In this document: piece after piece, positions 18,628 to 29,000 of the stretch
Numbering within the stretch: the first letter of the stretch is position 1
How the letters are laid out: each line of letters opens with the position of its first letter
NCBI GenBank assembly: GCA_008690995.1
Contig: VRMN01000001.1
Coordinates: forward strand, 3,534,001-3,598,000
Length of the DNA stretch: 64,000 nucleotides
Source: Porphyridium purpureum
Taxonomy: Eukaryota > Rhodophyta > Bangiophyceae > Porphyridiales > Porphyridiaceae
Direction of reading: 5' to 3'
The notes under the pieces: generated by a model
What the model saw: the letters and a program-made list of their open reading frames with translations, nothing else
Databases searched by the model: none
What the model was told of the DNA's origin: nothing
Position numbers and translations under genes: made by a program

Positions 18628-21600
18628 CTATCTCGAATTTTCAAGACAAGCAACACCCAATAAGGTTTTGCATTTCAAAAACATTTCTCGAGGAACCACT
18701 TTGGTTAGGAAATCTGCTGCCTGATCTGATGTGCGAATGTAAATAGCCTTGACTATTCCCCGTTGCTGACATTCGCGAGCATAGTGCTTTCTCACGTCAA
18801 TGTGCTTCGACCTTTCGTGCACAATCGGGTTCTCACTCAGTTTCAGTGCAGCATCATTGTCACAAAACATTGGAATCGATTTCGACTTGAATCCTAGGAA
18901 TTCCATGAGATATTGAAACCACTGGGCTTCTTTACATGCATCCGAGAGAGCCATGTACTCTGCTTCGGTTGTGGACAGCGCCACAGTTGGTTGTAGCCTG
19001 GATTTCCAGGAGACAACTGATCCATTGATCGTGAAAGCATATCCGGTGGTTGACCTTCGCGTTCGAAGATCACTAGCATAGTCTGAATCAACGTAACCAA
19101 TTAGGTCGGAGTTGCCATTTGAGCTAAATTGGAGACCATAATTTATGGTTCCTTTAAGATATCGCAGCACTCCCTTTGCCGCATTCCAATGGGATTCATT
19201 GGCATTTGCCATTGATCGTGCAAGCACTCCCACGGCGAAGGAAATATCCGGACGCGTGCAAGTGCACAAATACATTAGTGCTCCCACGAGTTCCATGTAA
19301 GGCATCTTGCATGGTTCTGCAGTAGCAGTATACCACTTCGTATCCTTTTCCATGGGAAGCTTCCTTGGATTCGCCGATTCCATTCCGAACCTTTCCAGGA
19401 TGGTTTGGACATACAAGCTTTGATTAAGTCTGATAATGCCATTCCTTTGATCATAATCAAGAGTGTAGCCGGCAAATTTTTGCTTGACCACTTGCCCAAG
19501 ATCCCTGACTTCAAACTTGCCTTGCAAATGCAGAAGCACTTCATTTGAAGTAACTTCGTCTTCACCTATGAAGACCAAGTCATCGACGTAAATCATGATA
19601 TACGGACCATTTGGACCCTTAGAAAACAGACAAGGATCTGCCGTACTTTCGGAAAAATTGATTTCTTTAAGTGCTTGCACAAGAACTTGATTCCAAGCTC
19701 GAGATGCCTGCTTCAATCCATAGATTGCTTTACGCAGTTTCAGGACTTTTCCTCCTTCATGTACGAATCCAGGAGGCTGTTCCATGAAAATTTCTTCATG
19801 AAGTTCTCCATTGAGAAACGCAGTCACCACATCGAAAAGTCGAATTTTCAACTTTCTTGCAGCTGCTACTGCCAGGACCGTTCGAATAGTGTTGTGTCGC
19901 ACAACAGGGCTGAACACTTCGTCGTAGTCCAAACCAGGTTTCTGAGTGAAACCTTTTGCGACAAGTCGACACTTGAACCGATCAATTTGTCCGTTGACAT
20001 TATATTTGATCTTAAAAACCCATTTGCATCTGACAGGAATTCGGTCCTGTGGACGATCGACGAGCTCCCACGTGCAGTTGCCAGTGAGAGATTCCAATTC
20101 TCTATTCAGAGCTTCCAGCCATTGCTCAGAGAAGTCACCCTTTAGTGCTTCTTCGACTGACCGAGGTTCAGAAACGGTGGAAATTATTCCAACGAATTGA
20201 TTTGCGACATATCCACTGTCTTGACTTTCGTCATCCTCAGTATTCCCAAAGTTTCCATTTGGAGCTTTTTGGAACCCTAAATCTTTCGAATTATTCTGAA
20301 CTTTTTCCAGAAACGTTTCTCCGATTTCATTTGAAATAGAATATTCCTGACTGCGATCATCCATTTGTCGAGTGGAATCTGTTTCAAAATTTTTTGACGC
20401 GATTTGAGACTTTTCATCAAACGACTTCGAGAAATCTTTTGGAAACAACTCTTCGACAATTTTATCGAAGTTGGAAAAATATTCCGAATCGTGGATTTCA
20501 TGTTCATGAACATCTATTCCAACGACAGACTCATCGAAAGTGACATTTCGACTTTCAACGACCGTGCCATCCGATAGAAGAATGCGATAAACGGAATGGA
20601 CATTTCCATAACCGACCAAGCATCCAATTGCAGATCTTGTTTCTAGTTTTCCTCGCAATTGCTTAGGAATATGAACAAACGCTCTCGATCCGTAGATTCT
20701 GAGATTGCTGAGATCTGGCCTTTGCCTGAATGCAATTTCTATCGGCGTTTTCCCGCGATTATTTGAAATGCGATTTCGCAAATAATTCGCAGTCAACAAA
20801 GCATTACTCCAATTTTCCAAAGGTAGATTACTATCAAACAATAAGCTTCGAACCTTTTCGAGTAATGTCCGATTCATGCGTTCAGCCATACCATTAAGTT
20901 CTGGCGTGTAAGCAGAGGTATTTTCCCAAGTAATTCCAGAGTCTTGGAGATGCCTTTGCACATAAAGGCTTGCGAATTCGCCACCTTTGTCGGACCGAAC
21001 TCTTTTTGCCTTTGCACCAAGAGTCGTTTCGAGATATTTAAGTGTGCGCAGTAACATTTCACCCGCTTCACTTTTTCGCTCGAGCAAGTGGACGACACTC
21101 AAACTTGAGCATTCGTCGACGACAACTAGAAAATATCGATGGTCGTCAAAACTCGAAGGAGTGAGTGGTCCGCATACATCAGTATGAAGGACTTCTCCCG
21201 GAACCGCCGAAATGGAATTCAATTTCCGCTTCTTAAAGGGAGTTCGTGTTCCCTTTGCCTTTTGGCAAATCACACAATGGTATTCATCCGGAACTTTTAA
21301 GTCCGCGGGAATTCCCTGTACACAATTTTGCGTATTTTTCAGACCAGCAAGTCCAGGATGACCAAGTCGACGGTGAAATAGCTCAAACTTATTTGAAGCT
21401 GTGATTGCATTTATTCTAGCGGCGGATAGTTTGATCATTAAATCACCATCCCCAACCGCTAGGACGGGCCCATCTGACCCAAAATGCAAAACAGATGAAC
21501 TATCATCGTGTTTGAAGACACAGCCCTTTCTCGCTGCGACCTTTGTCGAAAGGAGATTTATGGGTGTGCTTTCGATCAACAAAACATTTTCAAGACGCAA

Positions 21601-22905
21601 GTCATTAAACTTGTCTTGAATAATTGTTTTGAGCATGACATCACCCATCAATGAAACTTCAACATGTTCCCCGTTGGCAACAGTAACAAGTGATTCATCA
21701 GAAGGTCTTTCATTCATTAGAATAGACCTATCCCAAGTGATATGTCTGTCCGATCCAGAATCGAACATCCATTTGTGCGACTTGTGCTTGTGGGGCACAA
21801 CAGAGACACAGATGGCATAGATGGAAGTGGTGGCTTTATTGATTGGTGCAGGGGTCGCTGGGGGGCTAATCATGCGGATATCCAGAGAAGGGCCTTTTGG
21901 CACCACGCCCCTTCCCGCAACGCTATTCGCGTAGGCCTCCCACGACATCCAACCTGGCTCAATGGCTGCCTTTGCCGCCGGAGCCGGTGGTTTCGTCACC
22001 TTGGTTTTTACCTGAACCACATTCACCCGCGCATTCGGCTTTCCGATGCCGCGTTTCACTGCCTCCGGGTCTGCTGCGCCACTCGCACCAGCAGCCTTGT
22101 CGCGCAAGTCATTCTTGCGCTTAAAGCAACGCTTCGTCTCGTGCCCAACCTTGTGGCAGTAGCCACACTTCAGGTTCTCCTTGACGAGTGCCGTCTTCAC
22201 GACACCCGCTGAGCGATCACGCTGCTGTTGCTGCGGACGCTGGGACACCGCCATTGCGATGGGCGGGGGCTCATCTGCCAACGTGCGCTCGAGCGCTTTT
22301 CCGGCCTCCAGCTGGAGCAGTTGCAGCCGAGCTGCGGAGACCGTGGGCGCCGAATGCAGCAGGTAGTCCTTCGACCCCTGAAACTCTTTGCGGAGCCCGA
22401 TCACCAGATAACGCACGACATGGTCCTCGGGAACTTGCTCACCGATCGAGACAAGCTTGTCCCACAGACCGATTCCGCGATCCAAGTACTCGGCCATTGC
22501 CTCGTTCTTGTTCTGGACAATGCGCTCCAGCGCCATGCGAAACGCGAACTTCTGCGCCGACAGTTGATCGTGCGCATAATTCGCCACCGCGGACCAACCG
22601 TCCGCCGACGACTTATCGCGGACGAGACGGTCGTACCTGTTCTCCAAGACCCCGGACAGAAAGAACTGTCCCGCCAGGTCCGCATCGTCCCACTCTTCTG
22701 CCGTCATCCCGGTAGTTGCACGCGACGACGACGATGGGCGAACGACCATCCCCGCAACGACGGGCCACAGCTTCACCACACGCAACGCGAGCTTCGTGCG
22801 GCGTGCCCAAATGTCGTAATTCTCGCCATTGAACTTTTCCACGCCGTTCGCAAGCGCGGACAGCTTCGACGCATCAAACGTAAACGCCATCGCGTCTGGG
22901 CTCAT
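18628..22905 (-). CDS. Copia gag-pol polyprotein, copy 1
   Basis: 1425 residues in one frame. Parts in order: gag with RNA-binding zinc knuckle CGYCHKVGHETKRC (about 247-260); aspartic protease MFDSGSDRH (near 380); GAG-pre-integrase segment with FHRRLGHPGLAGLKN; integrase DDE core (HTDVCGPL, RSDKGGEF, AYTPELNGMAERMNRTL); reverse transcriptase with MIYVDDLVFIG; and RNase H with GYVDSDYASD and STTEAEYMALSDA. This gag-protease-integrase-RT-RNase H order defines Ty1/copia. The first ATG (22905) lies inside the primer-binding site. Only a few residues differ from copy 2. It looks whole. Confidence 0.95.
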   Translation of the reverse strand: MSPDAMAFTFDASKLSALANGVEKFNGENYDIWARRTKLALRVVKLWPVVAGMVVRPSSSSRATTGMTAEEWDDADLAGQFFLSGVLENRYDRLVRDKSSADGWSAVANYAHDQLSAQKFAFRMALERIVQNKNEAMAEYLDRGIGLWDKLVSIGEQVPEDHVVRYLVIGLRKEFQGSKDYLLHSAPTVSAARLQLLQLEAGKALERTLADEPPPIAMAVSQRPQQQQRDRSAGVVKTALVKENLKCGYCHKVGHETKRCFKRKNDLRDKAAGASGAADPEAVKRGIGKPNARVNVVQVKTKVTKPPAPAAKAAIEPGWMSWEAYANSVAGRGVVPKGPSLDIRMISPPATPAPINKATTSIYAICVSVVPHKHKSHKWMFDSGSDRHITWDRSILMNERPSDESLVTVANGEHVEVSLMGDVMLKTIIQDKFNDLRLENVLLIESTPINLLSTKVAARKGCVFKHDDSSSVLHFGSDGPVLAVGDGDLMIKLSAARINAITASNKFELFHRRLGHPGLAGLKNTQNCVQGIPADLKVPDEYHCVICQKAKGTRTPFKKRKLNSISAVPGEVLHTDVCGPLTPSSFDDHRYFLVVVDECSSLSVVHLLERKSEAGEMLLRTLKYLETTLGAKAKRVRSDKGGEFASLYVQRHLQDSGITWENTSAYTPELNGMAERMNRTLLEKVRSLLFDSNLPLENWSNALLTANYLRNRISNNRGKTPIEIAFRQRPDLSNLRIYGSRAFVHIPKQLRGKLETRSAIGCLVGYGNVHSVYRILLSDGTVVESRNVTFDESVVGIDVHEHEIHDSEYFSNFDKIVEELFPKDFSKSFDEKSQIASKNFETDSTRQMDDRSQEYSISNEIGETFLEKVQNNSKDLGFQKAPNGNFGNTEDDESQDSGYVANQFVGIISTVSEPRSVEEALKGDFSEQWLEALNRELESLTGNCTWELVDRPQDRIPVRCKWVFKIKYNVNGQIDRFKCRLVAKGFTQKPGLDYDEVFSPVVRHNTIRTVLAVAAARKLKIRLFDVVTAFLNGELHEEIFMEQPPGFVHEGGKVLKLRKAIYGLKQASRAWNQVLVQALKEINFSESTADPCLFSKGPNGPYIMIYVDDLVFIGEDEVTSNEVLLHLQGKFEVRDLGQVVKQKFAGYTLDYDQRNGIIRLNQSLYVQTILERFGMESANPRKLPMEKDTKWYTATAEPCKMPYMELVGALMYLCTCTRPDISFAVGVLARSMANANESHWNAAKGVLRYLKGTINYGLQFSSNGNSDLIGYVDSDYASDLRTRRSTTGYAFTINGSVVSWKSRLQPTVALSTTEAEYMALSDACKEAQWFQYLMEFLGFKSKSIPMFCDNDAALKLSENPIVHERSKHIDVRKHYARECQQRGIVKAIYIRTSDQAADFLTKVVPREMFLKCKTLLGVACLENSR

Positions 22906-22909
22906 AACC
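22893..22909 (-). other. Primer-binding site of copia copy 1 (initiator tRNA-Met anticodon-arm type)
   Basis: Directly after the 5' LTR, element sense reads GGTTATGAGCCC, the complement of GGGCTCATAACC, which is the anticodon stem-loop of yeast-type initiator tRNA-Met. Priming from an internal half-tRNA fragment is known for Drosophila copia. The ATG complementary to the CAU anticodon is also the first ATG of gag-pol. Confidence 0.7.
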
Positions 22910-23234
22910 TATTAAAAGGTCTGATGTATCGGGGAGTCTTTGTGACTTGTCACTAACGCAGTTGCGTGTCCCCTTCGTCGCCCTTGCAACTAACCTTACC
23001 TTCGTCATCCGGGGACTCCGAGCCTCGGCCATCGCTAAGCTCTTCATATAGGCAATCGTAGTGCTTTCACTAGTGAGATTGCCAACTGTACCTCCAGGGC
23101 AAAAACCCTTATTTACTATAAGTTGGAGAAATACAGAAAGTTGGAGAAATACAGAAAGTTGGAGCTGAAACATTCCCCATGGTATTACTACTTTACCTGG
23201 GGAGGGAATCTACCGAAACCCTGGATTCATAACA
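22910..23234 (-). repeat. 5' LTR of copia copy 1
   Basis: 325 bp, same as the 3' LTR. The GGTACAGT motif at 23091-23085 lies 180 bp upstream of the gag-pol ATG. Confidence 0.93.
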
Positions 23235-25654
23235 GTCAGATACTTTCAGATATCTTAGCATTTTAACCATCGACCCAAATTTCTACAAAAGCATAAGGTA
23301 TTCTGAAGGCGATGAATTCGTCGCCTCATTCTACACCGGGTGACCTCGCTCCGCTGCCAATATTACTCGAGCCCGTGTTCCAGATCAGCGAGATCTCTGA
23401 TGTCAGATACAGCCGCTGCATGCTCGGGGTCATGCGCGAGTAGAGACTATCTACGTGATCGAAATCCTTCATTGAACTTATTCGATGCATGTGTCTGAAC
23501 GATAAAATTAACTCATTACAACATAGATCTAGAATTAAAGCTATATTAAAATGGTATAAGAGTACAGCAGAGAAATTATTTTTCGTAATATTATGCTATA
23601 TCACGTGGCGGGAAGATCCAAAAGTAACTTTGAATGAAGCTATTGACAAAGAGCTTGGATGCTTGAAGTGCATCAATCTTTTTTGAATCCAAACTTTTGC
23701 GTCGATGAACATCTCATTCAGTTAGATACACTGATCAGCAAATGTTCAAACCGAGCTGCAACAGTGACCAAGAACCTCAGATGCTCTGCAAGTTTCTGCG
23801 AAAAGACTTGCAAGGCAGCTCTTATAGTGGGCCAAAAGGAATCCCAGAATTTCTTCTCTCCATCAGAGTCATTCTTTCGGTCGCGGAGATGATTCGAGAA
23901 AGACAAATATATGACGCTTTCAAGAGTGAAATGTTGTTCTTTGGAATCCAATCGTATACGGCTTTCAGATTATATCTGTTTGTTTGAGTAAACGCAAAGG
24001 AAGCTAGCTGTTTGTGAATCAAACTTTTCTATTCCAATTCGCGGAGCGGACTTCAAATACAAGAAAATCAGATTTTCGATTAGAAATTAGTTCTTGTGTT
24101 CATTACAATACTATTTTGAGCCAAAGTCTTCACAAGTCGAAATTTGTTCGTATTGCTTGCATCATTTCGCTTTGCAGTGATTCAATATTTTCACTCATAG
24201 AAATGGCGCACGGGATTGTTATTCACAGAGAGAATATAATGCTAGGTTCAAGACCATCAAGCAGAGCAGCTCCGAACAACTCGATTTTCAACCAAGTTCG
24301 TAATCATGGCAGGCAGTTCGACTCACAAAATGATCTCAAAATAAAAATGTGGTCAATCCGACAAATAACATTGAATGTGAGATGAGGAGTGCCTGATTCT
24401 TCTTGCCTTCCTGGAATGGCCCGCTGTTTTTTGACTTCGACAATAGTACAAGAACGATCTCGATCAATTCGGGACATCAAATTGTATTACTCCGCAAAAG
24501 AACTGACTCAGTCGTGCACGAAAGTTCAAGTTGTCGAAACCCAAACCCTGAAAAGCTTTGGAATTGCTAAACTTGAAAAGCTTGATTTTCGAAGCCAAAA
24601 TCATTTTTGTCATGCTTGCGTTTAACCATTCGACATCCCTTCCTTTCTTCGAGGCATTCAAGTAATATTTGCTAGGCATTTCGTTCCCCATTTTCCAATA
24701 TCCATCAGATCCTTCCATGACATGAACCATCGAAAGCTTTTCTCTAGTGTTCAAAATCATTTGGACAGATTACCAAGCGTCTTTCGAATCAAATGCCTAT
24801 TGAGCCATGTGGCTCTACATCGAAATAGAATTTGAGTTAGTCTATAGTTCAAGGCTTCCAGTTTCCGGATCATCTTCTTAGAACAAAGCTCATCAGGAAA
24901 ATTGACTTGATGCAGTTTTGTCTTTGATCTGAAGTGGAGATGAAATCGATGCGTTACAGATAGCTCGTATTCCTTGAAATTTCCGATTATTTTCGACTTT
25001 TAGCATCAAAACAACGACTGAATATTATTGGTCTCTGACTTATGCACGTATATTTCGTGATGATTGGCATTTCAAAGTGCTTGAGGTTGACATCACTTGA
25101 TGAGATTTTACAATTCATTTGACGCCTGATGTGAGCAAAAGTAGCTGATAGCTTCATTATTGTTGATCGCAAACCACCAGGTTATTGGAAAGCAGTTTAG
25201 TCTTTCCATCAATCGGGACAGAAATCAATTGACTGTCCGGGATTGATGCGGCAGCAGTTCACGCTTTTGGGACTGATGGTCAGGGACTGACTTCATTATC
25301 AAGTGCGTTCTGTATGTTCGTGTTTGGAGCTCTGAAGATTTGGCAAGTCTCCAAGTGAAACAATGAAAAGTATGCCAGTAGTAGATTCACCTTTCATTAA
25401 AACAACTTGCTTGAGCATTGAAAGTCACCTGGGCACGTCGTGCATTTGGATGATTTTTTTCATTTCAAAGCTTCAATATTAGCTTTTCGCTCTTGTTTGT
25501 GAATGAATACAAGAGATCGACATCGGAATTGCTTACAGATGCAAATTCGATATTTAAATGAACTGGATCGTGAAACTATTGTAGGCGTGCATGATATAAA
25601 AATGATTTGTAGGCGCCAATTCCCGCATTCATGAAAGAGTGAGATTTTGTTCTC
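23235..25654. other. AT-rich spacer between the two copia copies
   Basis: 2.4 kb starting with the right GTCAG duplication (23235-23239) and ending with the left TTCTC duplication of copy 2 (25650-25654). Short frames on both strands match no family I recognise. It may hold old element debris, but I cannot show it. Confidence 0.4.
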
Positions 25655-25979
25655 TATTAAAAGGTCTGATGTATCGGGGAGTCTTTGTGACTTGTCACTA
25701 ACGCAGTTGCGTGTCCCCTTCGTCGCCCTTGCAACTAACCTTACCTTCGTCATCCGGGGACTCCGAGCCTCGGCCATCGCTAAGCTCTTCATATAGGCAA
25801 TCGTAGTGCTTTCACTAGTGAGATTGCCAACTGTACCTCCAGGGCAAAAACCCTTATTTACTATAAGTTGGAGAAATACAGAAAGTTGGAGAAATACAGA
25901 AAGTTGGAGCTGAAACATTCCCCATGGTATTACTACTTTACCTGGGGAGGGAATCTACCGAAACCCTGGATTCATAACA
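25655..25979 (-). repeat. 3' LTR of copia copy 2
   Basis: Same 325-bp LTR; GGTACAGT motif at 25836-25830. Confidence 0.93.
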
Positions 25980-26018
25980 CTCCCACGCAGCGACAACTTT
26001 TCGTCATGCCTTCCACCT

Positions 26019-29000
26019 CTATCTCGAATTTTCAAGACAAGCAACACCCAATAAGGTTTTGCATTTCAAAAACATTTCTCGAGGAACCACTTTGGTTAGG
26101 AAATCTGCTGCCTGATCTGATGTGCGAATGTAAATAGCCTTGACTATTCCCCGTTGCTGACATTCGCGAGCATAGTGCTTTCTCACGTCAATGTGCTTCG
26201 ACCTTTCGTGCACAATCGGGTTCTCACTCAGTTTCAGTGCAGCATCATTGTCACAAAACATTGGAATCGATTTCGACTTGAATCCTAGGAATTCCATGAG
26301 ATATTGAAACCACTGGGCTTCTTTACATGCATCCGAGAGAGCCATGTACTCTGCTTCGGTTGTGGACAGCGCCACAGTTGGTTGTAGCCTGGATTTCCAG
26401 GAGACAACTGATCCATTGATCGTGAAAGCATATCCGGTGGTTGACCTTCGCGTTCGAAGATCACTAGCATAGTCTGAATCAACGTAACCAATTAGGTCGG
26501 AGTTGCCATTTGAGCTAAATTGGAGACCATAATTTATGGTTCCTTTAAGATATCGCAGCACTCCCTTTGCCGCATTCCAATGGGATTCATTGGCATTTGC
26601 CATTGATCGTGCAAGCACTCCCACGGCGAAGGAAATATCCGGACGCGTGCAAGTGCACAAATACATTAGTGCTCCCACGAGTTCCATGTAAGGCATCTTG
26701 CATGGTTCTGCAGTAGCAGTATACCACTTCGTATCCTTTTCCATGGGAAGCTTCCTTGGATTCGCCGATTCCATTCCGAACCTTTCCAGGATGGTTTGGA
26801 CATACAAGCTTTGATTAAGTCTGATAATGCCATTCCTTTGATCATAATCAAGAGTGTAGCCGGCAAATTTTTGCTTGACCACTTGCCCAAGATCCCTGAC
26901 TTCAAACTTGCCTTGCAAATGCAGAAGCACTTCATTTGAAGTAACTTCGTCTTCACCTATGAAGACCAAGTCATCGACGTAAATCATGATATACGGACCA
27001 TTTGGACCCTTAGAAAACAGACAAGGATCTGCCGTACTTTCGGAAAAATTGATTTCTTTAAGTGCTTGCACAAGAACTTGATTCCAAGCTCGAGATGCCT
27101 GCTTCAATCCATAGATTGCTTTACGCAGTTTCAGGACTTTTCCTCCTTCATGTACGAATCCAGGAGGCTGTTCCATGAAAATTTCTTCATGAAGTTCTCC
27201 ATTGAGAAACGCAGTCACCACATCGAAAAGTCGAATTTTCAACTTTCTTGCAGCTGCTACTGCCAGGACCGTTCGAATAGTGTTGTGTCGCACAACAGGG
27301 CTGAACACTTCGTCGTAGTCCAAACCAGGTTTCTGAGTGAAACCTTTTGCGACAAGTCGACACTTGAACCGATCAATTTGTCCGTTGACATTATATTTGA
27401 TCTTAAAAACCCATTTGCATCTGACAGGAATTCGGTCCTGTGGACGATCGACGAGCTCCCACGTGCAGTTGCCAGTGAGAGATTCCAATTCTCTATTCAG
27501 AGCTTCCAGCCATTGCTCAGAGAAGTCACCCTTTAGTGCTTCTTCGACTGACCGAGGTTCAGAAACGGTGGAAATTATTCCAACGAATTGATTTGCGACA
27601 TATCCACTGTCTTGACTTTCGTCATCCTCAGTATTCCCAAAGTTTCCATTTGGAGCTTTTTGGAACCCTAAATCTTTCGAATTATTCTGAACTTTTTCCA
27701 GAAACGTTTCTCCGATTTCATTTGAAATAGAATATTCCTGACTGCGATCATCCATTTGTCGAGTGGAATCTGTTTCAAAATTTTTTGACGCGATTTGAGA
27801 CTTTTCATCAAACGACTTCGAGAAATCTTTTGGAAACAACTCTTCGACAATTTTATCGAAGTTGGAAAAATATTCCGAATCGTGGATTTCATGTTCATGA
27901 ACATCTATTCCAACGACAGACTCATCGAAAGTGACATTTCGACTTTCAACGACCGTGCCATCCGATAGAAGAATGCGATAAACGGAATGGACATTTCCAT
28001 AACCGACCAAGCATCCAATTGCAGATCTTGTTTCTAGTTTTCCTCGCAATTGCTTAGGAATATGAACAAACGCTCTCGATCCGTAGATTCTGAGATTGCT
28101 GAGATCTGGCCTTTGCCTGAATGCAATTTCTATCGGCGTTTTCCCGCGATTATTTGAAATGCGATTTCGCAAATAATTCGCAGTCAACAAAGCATTACTC
28201 CAATTTTCCAAAGGTAGATTACTATCAAACAATAAGCTTCGAACCTTTTCGAGTAATGTCCGATTCATGCGTTCAGCCATACCATTAAGTTCTGGCGTGT
28301 AAGCAGAGGTATTTTCCCAAGTAATTCCAGAGTCTTCGAGATGCCTTTGCACATAAAGGCTTGCGAATTCGCCACCTTTGTCGGACCGAACTCTTTTTGC
28401 CTTTGCACCAAGAGTCGTTTCGAGATATTTAAGTGTGCGCAGTAACATTTCACCCGCTTCACTTTTTCGCTCGAGCAAGTGGACGACACTCAAACTTGAG
28501 CATTCGTCGACGACAACTAGAAAATATCGATGGTCGTCAAAACTCGAAGGAGTGAGTGGTCCGCATACATCAGTATGAAGGACTTCTCCCGGAACCGCCG
28601 AAATGGAATTCAATTTCCGCTTCTTAAAGGGAGTTCGTGTTCCCTTTGCCTTTTGGCAAATCACACAATGGTATTCATCCGGAACTTTTAAGTCCGCGGG
28701 AATTCCCTGTACACAATTTTGCGTATTTTTCAGACCAGCAAGTCCAGGATGACCAAGTCGACGGTGAAATAGCTCAAACTTATTTGAAGCTGTGATTGCA
28801 TTTATTCTAGCGGCGGATAGTTTGATCATTAAATCACCATCCCCAACCGCTAGGACGGGCCCATCTGACCCAAAATGCAAAACAGATGAACTATCATCGT
28901 GTTTGAAGACACAGCCCTTTCTCGCTGCGACCTTTGTCGAAAGGAGATTTATGGGTGTGCTTTCGATCAACAAAACATTTTCAAGACGCAAGTCATTAAA

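Larger units (their letters stand above)
18264..23234 (-). mobile_element. Ty1/copia LTR retrotransposon, copy 1 (looks whole)
   Basis: 4971 bp between GTCAG target duplications, with 325-bp LTRs at 18264-18588 (3') and 22910-23234 (5'), one long polyprotein frame, a primer-binding site next to the 5' LTR and a short purine-rich GTGGGAG tract next to the 3' LTR. The LTRs look identical on my reading, so the insertion is young. LTRs start TGTTATG and end TTTTAATA in element sense. Copy 2 at 25655-30625 is nearly identical in sequence but has a different target duplication. Confidence 0.95.

Noticed and set aside
22228-22956. 242-codon plus-strand frame inside copia copy 1 (and a shorter twin in copy 2)
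   Set aside because: It is the antisense shadow of the gag region; no signature and no promoter evidence.
22874-23173. 99-codon frame across each LTR, with repeats LQLSVF
   Set aside because: The repeats come from an 18-bp LTR tandem unit. It overlaps promoter and primer-binding sequences, so it is not a separate gene.
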